Origin: an uncultured Clostridium sp.
GTDB taxonomy: Bacteria; Bacillota; Clostridia; TANB77; CAG-508
DNA: 64,000 nucleotides
Direction of reading: 5' to 3'
Assembly: GCA_947647595.1 (NCBI GenBank)
Contig: CANSKZ010000003.1
Location: 62,001 to 126,000, forward strand
The position numbers were made by a program, and so were the translations under genes. Positions 19,638-28,596 of this stretch are shown here, in pieces (positions within the stretch are counted from its first letter, which is position 1; each line of letters starts with the position of its first letter). The notes beneath the pieces were generated by a model. It saw only the letters and a list, made by a program, of their open reading frames with translations. It did no database searches and was not told where the DNA came from.

Positions 19638-20144
19638 ATGAGTCAAAATGAAATCGAGAAAAAATATTTAATTCAAAAATTACCTGAGAAATTAGAAAGT
19701 TATGAGAAGGTGCGAATTGAGCAAGGTTATTTAAATACTTGCTCAGCACCAACTTTACGTGTTAGAAAATATAATGAAAAATATATATTATGTTATAAAT
19801 TTAAACAAAGCACAGACTTAAATGTTGCAAGTATATCGAAAGAAATAGAATTACCAATAACAGAGGAAGCTTATCAACATTTGAAAACTAAAATTGATGG
19901 GAGAATGATAGAAAAGAACCGTTATTTGGTTCCACTAGAAAATGGTTTGGTTGCCGAAATTGATATTTTTGATGGATTTTTAAAAGGCTTAGAAGTGGTT
20001 GAAGTAGAATTTGAATCTGAGGAAAAAGCAAATCAATTTAAGGCACCAGAATGGTTTGGAAAAGATGTAACATTTGATGTGCGTTATAAAAATGCACAGC
20101 TTTGTAAAATTTCGGATGTAGTAGAAATATTGGAAAATAATTGA
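19638..20144 (+). CDS. CYTH-domain protein
   Basis: 168 residues with EIEKKYLI at the N-terminus, the CYTH triphosphate-tunnel signature, then TLRVRKY, YKFKQS and EIELPI, the alternating charged strands that line the tunnel. Bacterial members cleave inorganic triphosphate or nucleoside triphosphates. It sits 12 bases after pgk and just before a Nudix gene, so it is co-transcribed with glycolysis. Substrate unknown. Confidence 0.85.
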   Translation: MSQNEIEKKYLIQKLPEKLESYEKVRIEQGYLNTCSAPTLRVRKYNEKYILCYKFKQSTDLNVASISKEIELPITEEAYQHLKTKIDGRMIEKNRYLVPLENGLVAEIDIFDGFLKGLEVVEVEFESEEKANQFKAPEWFGKDVTFDVRYKNAQLCKISDVVEILENN

Positions 20145-20151
20145 GGGAAAA

Positions 20152-20697
20152 ATGGAATTACTAGATGTTGTGGATGAAAATAACCAAATAACTGCTATAA
20201 AAGCAGATAGAAATGAGATTCATGAAAAAGGATTATGGCATAGAGAAATTTCAGTATTTATTATGAATCACGCCAAACAAATATTGCTTCAAAAAAGAGC
20301 AGCTAAAAAAGTGGCTCCGAATATGTGGAGTTTAACAGCTGGTCATGTTGAAAGCGGAGAAGATGTAAAACAGGCGGCTATGCGAGAAACAGAAGAAGAA
20401 TTAGGCATTAGAAATTTAAAGTTAGAGGATTTTGAATTAATTGATATAAAAAAAGCAATGCGTAGCAGAGGAAAGCATATTAATAACAAGTTTGATTATT
20501 TATATTTACTAAAAACAGACAAGAAAATTAACGAATTTGTGCTACAAGAAACCGAAGTTGCGGATGTCAAATATTTTTCTATTGACGAAATAAGAGAAAT
20601 ATGTCAAAATAAAGATAAATACGATTTGCAATTTACAGGAATATTTTTTGAAAAATATTTCTGGGAAATACTAGAAAATTTAGAAAATAGAAATTAG
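20152..20697 (+). CDS. Nudix hydrolase
   Basis: 181 residues. The Nudix box is complete: GHVESGEDVKQAAMRETEEELGI in outline (G-x5-E-x7-REVEEELGI form), near residues 63-85. The N-terminus (LLDVVDENNQITA, WHREISVFI) is typical of the IPP-isomerase-like/YfcD group. Located between the CYTH gene and tpiA in the operon. Substrate unknown. Confidence 0.88.
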   Translation: MELLDVVDENNQITAIKADRNEIHEKGLWHREISVFIMNHAKQILLQKRAAKKVAPNMWSLTAGHVESGEDVKQAAMRETEEELGIRNLKLEDFELIDIKKAMRSRGKHINNKFDYLYLLKTDKKINEFVLQETEVADVKYFSIDEIREICQNKDKYDLQFTGIFFEKYFWEILENLENRN

Positions 20698-20709
20698 GAG
20701 GAAATCAAT

Positions 20710-21459
20710 ATGCGTAAAAAGGTAATTGCTGGAAACTGGAAAATGAATATGCTTCCCAATGAAGCCATTGAATATATTGAAGCATTTGAAAAATTAGTGA
20801 AAGACACAAAAAACGAAGTTATTTTATGTGTGCCATATACCGATTTATTCTATTGCTTAAATTATGCACAAGATACCAACATCAAAATAGGAGCACAAAA
20901 TATGCACTGGGCAGAAAATGGAGCCTATACAGGTGAAGTTTCTGGAAAAATGTTAAAATCGATTGGTGTTGAATATGTGATTATTGGGCACTCAGAAAGA
21001 AGACAATATTTTGCAGAAACGGATGAAACCGTCAATAAAAAAATAAAATCAGCTTTTGAAAATGAATTAAAACCAATCGTTTGTGTTGGTGAAACATTAG
21101 AAGAAAGAGAAGCTGGAAAAACTGCTGAAGTCATTACTAACCAAACCCGACTTGCATTAGAAGGCTTAACCGAAAACCAAGTCAAAAATACAATTATAGC
21201 CTATGAACCAATTTGGGCAATTGGTACAGGAAAAACAGCAACTTCAGAAGATGCGAATAATAGTATCAAAGAAATTCGTCAAGAAATTGAAAAAAATTAT
21301 GGAAAAGAAGTTGCAGAAGAAGTGATTATTCAATATGGAGGAAGTGTGAAATCTTCTAACGCAAAAGAACTATTTTCCATGTCAGACATTGATGGTGGAT
21401 TAGTTGGCGGTGCGAGTTTAAAACCAGAAGAATTCGCAAAAATTGTCAATTTTGAATAA
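20710..21459 (+). CDS. tpiA: Triosephosphate isomerase
   Basis: 249 residues. It interconverts dihydroxyacetone phosphate and glyceraldehyde-3-phosphate. AGNWKMN holds the catalytic Lys, IGHSERR the His, AYEPIWAIGTG the catalytic Glu and loop 6, and GGSVKSSN the phosphate site. Preceded by TTAGGAGG. Confidence 0.97.
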   Translation: MRKKVIAGNWKMNMLPNEAIEYIEAFEKLVKDTKNEVILCVPYTDLFYCLNYAQDTNIKIGAQNMHWAENGAYTGEVSGKMLKSIGVEYVIIGHSERRQYFAETDETVNKKIKSAFENELKPIVCVGETLEEREAGKTAEVITNQTRLALEGLTENQVKNTIIAYEPIWAIGTGKTATSEDANNSIKEIRQEIEKNYGKEVAEEVIIQYGGSVKSSNAKELFSMSDIDGGLVGGASLKPEEFAKIVNFE

Positions 21460-21516
21460 TATAATTAAGAGGAAGTTTCTATAAACAAATCGATAGAATA
21501 AAAAGGAGTAAAAGAA

Positions 21517-23049
21517 ATGGACAAAAAATTAACAATGCTAATGATATTAGATGGTTTTGGAACCAATGAGCAAGAAGAAGGAAATGCAATCAAAATGGCC
21601 AATATTCCAAACCTAAATAGAATACTTACAGAGAACCCAAATACTGTTATTCACACTAGTGGTTTAGATGTTGGTTTACCAGAAGGACAAATGGGAAATT
21701 CAGAAGTAGGACATACCAATATTGGTTCAGGAAGAATCGTTTATCAAGATTTAGCTAAAATCACGAAATCAATTGAAGATGGAGATTTTTTCAGCAAACC
21801 AGAATTTGTATCTGCCATAGAAAATTGTAAAAAACATAATTCCAAATTACATATTATGGGATTATTATCAGATGGTGGTGTTCACAGTCATAATAGACAT
21901 TTATATGGATTATTGGAAATGGCGAAAAGAAAAGATTTCGAAAATGTATATGTACATTGTTTTTTAGATGGTAGAGATACACCTCCTGCTTCAGGAGAAG
22001 GCTATATTTCTGAAATAGAAAGCAAAATGAAAGAAAAAGGAATTGGTGAAATTGCAACGATTTCTGGAAGATTTTATAGCATGGATAGAGATAAAAGATG
22101 GGAAAGAGTAGAAAAAGCGTATAATGCAATGGTACATGGAGAAGGCGAAAAAGCGCTTACCGCAACCAGTGCAATTGAAGAATCTTATCAAAAAGAAGTT
22201 TTTGATGAATTTGTTCTTCCAACTGTTATCACCAATAAAAATGGCGAGCCAATTGCCAAAATAGAAGAAAATGATTCAGTTATTTTCTTTAATTTCCGAC
22301 CAGATAGAGCAAGAGAAATTACCAGAAGCATTGTAGACAAAGAATTTGACGGATTCAATACAGAAAAAATGAATGTATTTTTTGTATGTATGACACCATA
22401 TGATGAAACCATACCAAATGTCGAAATTGCTTTCAAAAAAGACGAAATCAAAAATACATTTGGCGAATACATCAGTAGCAAAGGGATGACGCAGTTACGT
22501 ATTGCAGAAACAGAAAAATATGCACACGTTACATTTTTCTTTAATGGTGGTGAAGAAAAACAATATCCAGGAGAAGATAGAATATTAGTGCCATCTCCAA
22601 AAGTAGAAACGTATGATATGAAACCAGAGATGAGTGCTTATGAAGTAACGGAAAAAGTTGTAGAAGCTATTCAATCTAGAAAATATGATTGTATTATTTT
22701 GAATTATGCCAATCCAGATATGGTAGGTCATACAGGAAATATTGAAGCGGCAACTAAAGCGTTAGAAACAATTGATGAATGTGTAAATCAAGTTGTAGAA
22801 GCAGTAGAAAGTGTAAATGGTGTATTATTAATTACAGCAGATCATGGAAATACAGAGCAAATGATTGATTATAAAACAGGTGAACCACATACAGCACACA
22901 CAACCAATCCTGTTCCATTGGCGGTTGTTGGTTTGGAAAATGGGAAAATCAAAGAAGGTAGACTAGCCGACTTGGCGCCAACCATGCTGGATATTATGGG
23001 ATTAGAAAAACCTGAAGAAATGACAGGAGAAAGTTTGCTAACAAATTAA
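21517..23049 (+). CDS. gpmI: 2,3-bisphosphoglycerate-independent phosphoglycerate mutase
   Basis: 510 residues, the manganese-dependent alkaline-phosphatase-fold form. [11 protein letters not shown] binds metal, [11 protein letters not shown] holds the phosphorylated Ser, and ADHGNTEQM and [14 protein letters not shown] are C-terminal metal ligands. AAAAGGAG precedes the ATG. Part of the glycolytic operon. Confidence 0.97.
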   Translation: MDKKLTMLMILDGFGTNEQEEGNAIKMANIPNLNRILTENPNTVIHTSGLDVGLPEGQMGNSEVGHTNIGSGRIVYQDLAKITKSIEDGDFFSKPEFVSAIENCKKHNSKLHIMGLLSDGGVHSHNRHLYGLLEMAKRKDFENVYVHCFLDGRDTPPASGEGYISEIESKMKEKGIGEIATISGRFYSMDRDKRWERVEKAYNAMVHGEGEKALTATSAIEESYQKEVFDEFVLPTVITNKNGEPIAKIEENDSVIFFNFRPDRAREITRSIVDKEFDGFNTEKMNVFFVCMTPYDETIPNVEIAFKKDEIKNTFGEYISSKGMTQLRIAETEKYAHVTFFFNGGEEKQYPGEDRILVPSPKVETYDMKPEMSAYEVTEKVVEAIQSRKYDCIILNYANPDMVGHTGNIEAATKALETIDECVNQVVEAVESVNGVLLITADHGNTEQMIDYKTGEPHTAHTTNPVPLAVVGLENGKIKEGRLADLAPTMLDIMGLEKPEEMTGESLLTN

Positions 23050-23063
23050 CATAGGAGAAATTT

Positions 23064-23816
23064 ATGGTAAGCTTATCAGAAGAAAAAAAGATATATGCAG
23101 AAATTCAAAAGAAATTATTTTATATTATACCAGAAAAATGGGAAAGTATTTATTTATATGCTTCGGTAATCGATATACCACATAAAAGACCTACTGGAGA
23201 AATGTATTTTTATTATTTTCCCAAAGGAATTATAAAGAAAAAGCCAATTAATTGCTACGAGATACCAAATGCATTTAACATTGATGAAGATGCCTATACA
23301 AAATTAATTATCGATTTATATAATACCATCAAACTTTTAAGACAAATTTGGATAGCCAAAAAGAAAAAAAAGTGGACCAATTTAACGATTTCCATTCAGA
23401 ATTTTCAATTTAAAGTAGAATATGATTATCAAGATTTAAGTCAGTCACTTTTTGATTCGTATGAAAGACATGTTATTTGGCGATATTTATACTTGAAGTC
23501 AGACTTGAATTTATTTGGAAGAAAAGACCGAAAAATAATTGATAAATATACACAATATGTTACGACCATAACCATTCCTAAAAAAGATTTATATTTAGAA
23601 GGAATGTACATGGAGCCAGTTCGAAATATTGTTGATTTTGAAAAAACATTGTCTGTTGAAGAAGCAATTGCTCAATCGGAAAGGGAAGATGAACCCAAAG
23701 AAAAGAAAAAAAATCGATTCTTAAAGAAGAAACGAGTAATTGAAGATATTATCGAAATGGAAGACGAGGACGAGGAAATTGTTAATAACCAGATCTTGAA
23801 TTGGAAGAAAAAATAA
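23064..23816 (+). CDS. YezG/DUF600-like protein with charged C-terminal tail
   Basis: 250 residues. The first 120 or so resemble the YezG/DUF600 immunity-protein family (IYAEIQKKLFYIIPEKWESI, GEMYFYYFPKG, NAFNIDEDAY). In Bacillus YezG neutralises the nuclease toxin YeeF. No toxin gene is seen nearby. The C-terminal third is a long lysine/glutamate tail unlike YezG. It is 14 bases after gpmI, so it is expressed with glycolysis, and a terminator follows. Could be a housekeeping relative rather than an immunity protein. Confidence 0.6.
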   Translation: MVSLSEEKKIYAEIQKKLFYIIPEKWESIYLYASVIDIPHKRPTGEMYFYYFPKGIIKKKPINCYEIPNAFNIDEDAYTKLIIDLYNTIKLLRQIWIAKKKKKWTNLTISIQNFQFKVEYDYQDLSQSLFDSYERHVIWRYLYLKSDLNLFGRKDRKIIDKYTQYVTTITIPKKDLYLEGMYMEPVRNIVDFEKTLSVEEAIAQSEREDEPKEKKKNRFLKKKRVIEDIIEMEDEDEEIVNNQILNWKKK

Positions 23817-23818
23817 AG

Positions 23819-23849
23819 TAAAGGATGCGATTTTTCGCATCCTTTTTGA
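23819..23849. terminator. Bidirectional terminator
   Basis: AAAGGATGCGA / TCGCATCCTTT with T-run, between the YezG-like gene and the converging lysozyme gene. Confidence 0.85.
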
Positions 23850-23853
23850 ATAT

Positions 23854-24891
23854 TTAATTCAAATCAATTCGTAATCGCTCACCAGCATAAATTAAATTCG
23901 GATTAGTAATATCATTTAATTGTACAATGCAACGAATTGGTACGTCATATTTTTGAGAAATAGAAGTCAGAGTGTCACCATATTGAATCGTATAAACAAT
24001 ATGATTTGTTTCGTATTTATCACTTGTAACCACAGAAATGTCATGTGTTGTATCAATTTTTAAAACTTGCCCAACATAAATTAAATTAGGATTGGAAATT
24101 CCGTTTAAGCCAGCAATTTCTCTAACCGTTGTTCCATATCGAGTAGCAATTTGACTTAAAGTATTACCACGCTGAACAATATAAGTAGTAATTTCATTTT
24201 TGGTATTCTCGGGTGTCGAAATATTTTCAGTAGAACCTAAAAAAATAGATTCTGTAAAAGTATCTAAATCCACAAAACCACGAATTCCTGGGACAGTTCC
24301 CATATCACTATATTGAAATCCTTCATACGAATTCCAATTTCCAGTTTCTGGCGAATTTACTTCATATTGTGCCACCCAAAGTGGATATTTGCTTGCCAAT
24401 TCGCGATTAAACGTATCGCGTGCATTTGATGCATCACTATATACAATCACTTCTTTTCCAGTTAAGGCTTGAACTTTTTGCAAAAAGGCAAAAGAAATCG
24501 CATTAATTTCTTCTTTATTCAAATCTTCGAAAACTTCAAAATCCATTGCTAATTTACAATCTGGTGAAGTTCCAGAAATGACAGAGGCAAAATATTCAGC
24601 TTGGGATTCAGCATCTGCCACAGAAGTAGCGGTCAAAAAATGATATAATCCAACCTTTAAACCATTGGCTTTGGCATTTTCATAATTGGTTCGAAAATGA
24701 GAATCTACGATGGAATCTCCTTGACTTGCCTTAATATATACAATTTCAATTCCAGAATTTTTAACTTCGGAATAATTGATATAACCTTGCCAATCACTCA
24801 CATCCATTCCACGATAATTGACAGCAAAACAAGAAATCGGCAAAAATAATATCATGATTAAAATAATAGAAAAACAAAAAATTTTTTTCAT
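23854..24891 (-). CDS. Secreted GH25 lysozyme with two LysM domains
   Basis: 345 residues from the ATG at 24891, which has AAGGAGG upstream. Order: signal peptide (about 1-23), GH25 muramidase domain (about 26-215; GMDVSDWQG and LAMDFEVFED hold the catalytic acids), and two LysM repeats (about 238-283 and 298-343; each of the type YIVQRGNTLSQIA and ending in YVGQVLKID). It cleaves peptidoglycan outside the cell. Transcribed against the glycolytic genes. Confidence 0.9.
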   Translation of the reverse strand: MKKIFCFSIILIMILFLPISCFAVNYRGMDVSDWQGYINYSEVKNSGIEIVYIKASQGDSIVDSHFRTNYENAKANGLKVGLYHFLTATSVADAESQAEYFASVISGTSPDCKLAMDFEVFEDLNKEEINAISFAFLQKVQALTGKEVIVYSDASNARDTFNRELASKYPLWVAQYEVNSPETGNWNSYEGFQYSDMGTVPGIRGFVDLDTFTESIFLGSTENISTPENTKNEITTYIVQRGNTLSQIATRYGTTVREIAGLNGISNPNLIYVGQVLKIDTTHDISVVTSDKYETNHIVYTIQYGDTLTSISQKYDVPIRCIVQLNDITNPNLIYAGERLRIDLN

Positions 24892-25020
24892 AAAAACCTC
24901 CTTTTTCAATAGAATATGAAATCCAAGAAAAACTGTGAAAAAGAGACTAGACAAATTTTCAAAAATAAAATATAATATAAAAGTTACATTTTTGAAAAGC
25001 AATAGTTTAAGGAGGTCAAA

Positions 25021-25290
25021 ATGACACAAGAAGAAATTGCTTGCTGGATAGCAAAAGAGCAGAACAAAGGAAGAGGCATTGCAGTAATTGTTCCTGAATC
25101 AAAGGAATTACCGAGTGCAAATAGAATTAGGGAAGAGGTACAAAAATGCTCACAAGAGTTGTTGACAGAGCTGGACGGATGTTATGCAATAAATATGTCA
25201 AACATAACAGACAATAAATCAATTAATGAATTTATAATGAAAGCTTTCGATATAGGGAAAATAGATTCTGCCGATATTTTCTTTTGTTAG
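25021..25290 (+). CDS. Small hypothetical protein
   Basis: 89 residues, not recognised; contains three cysteines and a mixed alpha/beta pattern. It starts right after AAGGAGGTCAAA, is 130 bases upstream of eno, and ends before a strong terminator, so it looks like an independent gene in the gap between the lysozyme and enolase. Confidence 0.6.
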   Translation: MTQEEIACWIAKEQNKGRGIAVIVPESKELPSANRIREEVQKCSQELLTELDGCYAINMSNITDNKSINEFIMKAFDIGKIDSADIFFC

Positions 25291-25297
25291 GCAATAT

Positions 25298-25336
25298 GAA
25301 AAGCTTGCTATCGTGTAAAACGAAAGCAAGCTTTTC
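25298..25336 (+). terminator. Hairpin terminator
   Basis: 12-bp perfect stem GAAAAGCTTGCT / AGCAAGCTTTTC, upstream of eno. Confidence 0.75.
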
Positions 25337-25392
25337 TGTATATCTTTCATTTTTTTGGAAATAATAACCAAAAGTATTTTAGGAGGGAAAAA

Positions 25393-26653
25393 ATGAAAGA
25401 TTGTTTAAAGATAATTAGTGTAAAAGCACTAGAAGTTTTAGATTCGAGAGGAAATCCAACGGTTCAAGTGGAAGTGGTAACAGAAGGTGGATTCTCTCGG
25501 AAAAGCGATTGTTCCATCAGGTGCATCAACAGGAACCTTTGAAGCATTAGAATTAAGAGACAATGACGACAAACGTTTTGGTGGAAAAGGCGTTTTAAAT
25601 GCAGTGGACAATGTCAATAAAAAAATTGCCAAAAAAATGGAAGGAATGAATGTCTATGACCAAATCAGAATTGATGAAGAACTAATCAATATGGCAGGCG
25701 AAAATAAAACAAAATTAGGAGCAAATGCTACATTGGGTGTTTCCATTGCAGTCTGCAAAGCAGCAGCAGAATCTTTAGGCTTACAACTATATAGTTATAT
25801 TGGTGGAATCAATGCCAAAATGATGCCAATTCCGATGATGAATATTTTAAATGGTGGAAAACATGCTGAAAATAACGTGAACATTCAAGAATTTATGATT
25901 ATGCCAACTGGTGCCACTAACGTAAAACAAGCTATTCAAATGGGAGCAGAAGTTTATCATGCTTTAAAGAAAATTTTAAAAGTCAATGGATATGCAACTG
26001 GCGTTGGAGATGAAGGTGGTTTTGCTCCAGATTTACAAAATGAAGAAGAAGCCTTCAAATATATATTAGAAGCAATTAAACATGCAGGTTACGAGCCAGG
26101 AAAAGATATTAATTTGGCAATCGATGTAGCTGCAACAGAAATGTTTGACGCTGCTAAGAAAGAAAATCGTGAAGGGTATGCATTTTGGAAAACAGGTGAA
26201 TTTAAAACAACCGATGAAATGATTCAGTATTTAAAAGAATTAACCGAAAAATATCCACTCATTTCTATCGAAGATGGTTTGGCAGAAGAAGATTGGGACG
26301 GCTGGAAAAAGCTAAGTGATGAGCTAAAAGATAAAGTGATGTTAGTTGGAGATGATGTTTTTGTTACTAATCGAACACGTTTTGAAAAAGGAATTCGAAA
26401 TGGTGTTGCAAATACAATTTTGATTAAACCAAACCAAATTGGAACGGTTACTGAAACTTTAGATTGTATTGAAGTGGCTAAACAAAATGGCTATAAAGTG
26501 GTAGTTTCTCATCGTTCTGGAGAAACAGAAGACACCTTTATTAGTGATTTAGCGGTTGCAGTAAATGGCGGATATATCAAATCAGGAGCACCTTGTAGAA
26601 CCGATCGTGTGGCAAAATATAATCGATTGATTAATATTGAAGATGAAATTTAG
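25393..26653 (+). CDS. eno: Enolase, CGG +1 frameshift
   Basis: 419 residues after one +1 shift at 25498. Converts 2-phosphoglycerate to phosphoenolpyruvate. The N-terminus [16 protein letters not shown] is in the zero frame; after the shift come [11 protein letters not shown], the [10 protein letters not shown] metal/catalytic block, [10 protein letters not shown] and [12 protein letters not shown]. Zero-frame reading stops at 25540 after 49 codons. The gene is otherwise flawless, so it cannot be a pseudogene by decay. The window has no second enolase. Start chosen at 25393 with AGGAGGG upstream; starting within the second frame would lose the conserved N-terminal strand. Confidence 0.95.
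25498..25500 (+). other. +1 frameshift site: TCT|C|GGA, Gly36 of enolase
   Basis: Codon 36 is CGG; zero frame stops at TGA 25540. Skipping C gives Gly-Lys-Ala-Ile-Val-Pro-Ser, the conserved enolase loop. Confidence 0.92.
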
Positions 26654-26712
26654 TAGAAAAGGCATAAAGTTAAGCAAGATGAAGTGAGAGCATATTTTAA
26701 AACATTTGTCAA

Positions 26713-26741
26713 TTGACAAAATGACAAAAATATGATATAAT
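26713..26741 (+). promoter_or_regulatory. Promoter of a short transcript
   Basis: Consensus TTGACA at 26713 and TATAAT at 26736, 17-base spacer, only about 20 bases ahead of a terminator hairpin. Confidence 0.55.
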
Positions 26742-26760
26742 TAAAAATGAAGGACTTTTT

Positions 26761-26803
26761 AGAAATAATCGGAGAAAAATACGATTATTTCTATTTTTTT
26801 TTG
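26761..26803 (+). terminator. Terminator / end of short transcript
   Basis: AGAAATAATCG / CGATTATTTCT stem followed by a ten-base T-rich run. With the promoter at 26713 it delimits an RNA of about 55-60 bases; an ATG-initiated 19-codon frame (from 26748) overlaps it. Confidence 0.65.
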
Positions 26804-26837
26804 TAAAAATGAGAGTGAAAAAAACAATTTTTAACTA

Positions 26838-26866
26838 TTGACAAATGTTAGTAAGTATGTTAAAAT
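26838..26866 (+). promoter_or_regulatory. Promoter of rplU-rpmA
   Basis: TTGACA at 26838 and TAAAAT at 26861 with a 17-base spacer. Confidence 0.6.
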
Positions 26867-26872
26867 ATGTAT

Positions 26873-26955
26873 CTGTAAACTGCTTAACTATGGTTTGTAA
26901 ATGCTAGAGATAGCTACCAAGTTGGAAGTTAGCGAGTATTACGAAAAGGGAGGTG
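26873..26955 (+). promoter_or_regulatory. Candidate ribosomal protein L21 leader
   Basis: About 80 bases between promoter and rplU with the short self-complementary parts TAAACTGC...GTTTGTAAATGC and TAGCTACC...GAAGTTAGCGAG. L21 leaders are known before rplU in Bacillota. Identification is by position and look only. Confidence 0.35.
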
Positions 26956-26962
26956 CATTTTA

Positions 26963-27277
26963 ATGTATGCAATAATTGAAGCATGTGGTAGACAATATAA
27001 GGTAGAAGAAGGAACCACTGTATTTTTTGAAAAATTAGGAGAAGAAGAAGGAAAAAAAGTTTCTTTTGATAAAGTAATTCTTGTTTCTAATGATGGAAAA
27101 GTAGAAGTAGGAGCTCCTTATGTCACAGGTGCAAAGGTTGAAGGAAAAGTCGTGTCAAATGGAAGAGGCAAAAAAATCGTTGTATTTAAATACAAGCCTA
27201 AAAAGAATGAAAGAAAAACAAGAGGACACAGACAAGACTATACCAAAGTAGAAATTACTTCAATCAAAACAAAATAG
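26963..27277 (+). CDS. rplU: 50S ribosomal protein L21
   Basis: 104 residues: start [17 protein letters not shown], end [10 protein letters not shown], with the basic [16 protein letters not shown] stretch that binds 23S rRNA. Followed after 53 bases by rpmA with no prp/ysxB gene between. Confidence 0.97.
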   Translation: MYAIIEACGRQYKVEEGTTVFFEKLGEEEGKKVSFDKVILVSNDGKVEVGAPYVTGAKVEGKVVSNGRGKKIVVFKYKPKKNERKTRGHRQDYTKVEITSIKTK

Positions 27278-27330
27278 TAATGAATTAAGAGAAATATAAA
27301 ATCTAAGAAAACGAAGGGAGTGAAATTAAA

Positions 27331-27585
27331 ATGGCACATAAAAAAGGGCAAGGTAGTGTAAAGAATGGAAGAGACAGTGAGTCAAAACGTCTTGGAGTAA
27401 AAAGAGCAGATGGACAATTTGTTCTAGCTGGAAATATATTAGTAAGACAAAGAGGAACCAATGTACATCCAGGTACAAATGTTGGAAAAGGTAGTGATGA
27501 TACCTTATTTGCTTTAGTGGACGGAAATGTTAAATTTGAGAAAAAAGCAAATAAAAAATTAGTTAGCGTATATCCAGCATCATAA
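27331..27585 (+). CDS. rpmA: 50S ribosomal protein L27
   Basis: 84 residues starting [16 protein letters not shown]. Most Bacillota L27 proteins carry an extra N-terminal peptide removed by the protease Prp; here the protein already begins at the mature end and no prp gene lies between rplU and rpmA. The two absences agree. Confidence 0.97.
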   Translation: MAHKKGQGSVKNGRDSESKRLGVKRADGQFVLAGNILVRQRGTNVHPGTNVGKGSDDTLFALVDGNVKFEKKANKKLVSVYPAS

Positions 27586-27597
27586 TAAAAGATAGAA

Positions 27598-27625
27598 AAA
27601 GAACACTTGAAAAAGTGTTTTTTTG
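27598..27625 (+). terminator. Terminator after rpmA
   Basis: Stem AACACTT / AAGTGTT followed by TTTTTT. Confidence 0.8.
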
Positions 27626-27641
27626 TTATATAGCAAATGCA

Positions 27642-27673
27642 AAACCGCAGAGTTCAAGAAAACTCTGCGGTTT
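27642..27673. repeat. Strong 13-bp inverted repeat
   Basis: AAACCGCAGAGTT and AACTCTGCGGTTT with a six-base loop, GC-richer than its surroundings, in the otherwise featureless 27626-27893 gap. It lacks a long T-run. A second terminator or the stem of a small RNA. Confidence 0.5.
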
Positions 27674-27893
27674 ATGCAAAAGCAAATGATTTTGTTATTT
27701 GCCGTTGAAGTAATATTTGCCTTTTATCCAGCAATACTGCTCCTGACATTTCTAAATTGATTTTCTTTAATTTACATAAAATGTAAAGCTAAAATAAAAA
27801 GTTTTTAAATTTACAAAAGGATAATAGAGGAACAGTTGAATTATTATTTTAATTATGATATACTATTTAAAAATAAAAAGTAAGGAAAAATCA

Positions 27894-28487
27894 ATGTTTA
27901 ATATACAAGAATTAGAAAAAATTAAAGAAAAGGCGTTAAGGGAACATATTCCTATTATTATGGATGATACGTTGGAAAAAATCAAAGAAATTTTAATACA
28001 AAAAAAACCTACCAGAATATTGGAAATTGGGACGGCTGTTGGGTATTCTGCCAGTCAATTTGTGCGTTTTGCACCAAATGCAAGCGTAGATACCATTGAA
28101 TTAGATGAAAATAGAGCCAAAGAGGCAATTGAAAATATTCGAAAAATCGGAATCGAAGATAAAATAAATATTCTCATAGGCAATGCAGTTGAAATACTGC
28201 CAACCCTAGAAGGACAATATGATATGATATTTATTGATGCCAACAAGGGAAAATATCCCATTTTTTTGCAAGAAGGAATTCGCCTTGCCAAAAATCATGG
28301 CATTATTTTGGCAGATAATATTTTGTATAAAGGCTATGTGATGAGCGATTATAATAAGCATAAACAAAGAACAGCGGTAAATCATTTAAGAGAATACATC
28401 AAAATGGCAACAGAAGATGAAAATCTAGAAACAGAAATTTTAGAAGTGGGAGACGGTTTGGCAATTAGCCTTGTAAAAAAAGATTGA
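27894..28487 (+). CDS. O-methyltransferase (class I SAM-dependent)
   Basis: 197 residues. SAM-binding motif I ILEIGTAVGYSASQF, motif II DTIELDEN, and MIFIDANKGKYPIF typical of the YrrM/catechol-O-methyltransferase group; in Bacillus YrrM (TrmR) methylates wobble 5-hydroxyuridine in tRNA. The start at 27894 has AAGTAAGGA; an in-frame ATG at 27855 has none. Confidence 0.8.
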   Translation: MFNIQELEKIKEKALREHIPIIMDDTLEKIKEILIQKKPTRILEIGTAVGYSASQFVRFAPNASVDTIELDENRAKEAIENIRKIGIEDKINILIGNAVEILPTLEGQYDMIFIDANKGKYPIFLQEGIRLAKNHGIILADNILYKGYVMSDYNKHKQRTAVNHLREYIKMATEDENLETEILEVGDGLAISLVKKD

Positions 28488-28596
28488 CGAAATATAAATT
28501 TTGTAATAAAATGTCATCACAATCTAAGAATGATACAATATAATAAAGTAGGAAATAATTTAGATTTTCAAAATCAAAGTAAAGGAATGAAAAGAT

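Noticed and set aside
23064..23816. Toxin-immunity locus
   Set aside because: Only the YezG-like protein is present; no polymorphic toxin or secretion gene is near and the gene is in the glycolytic operon.
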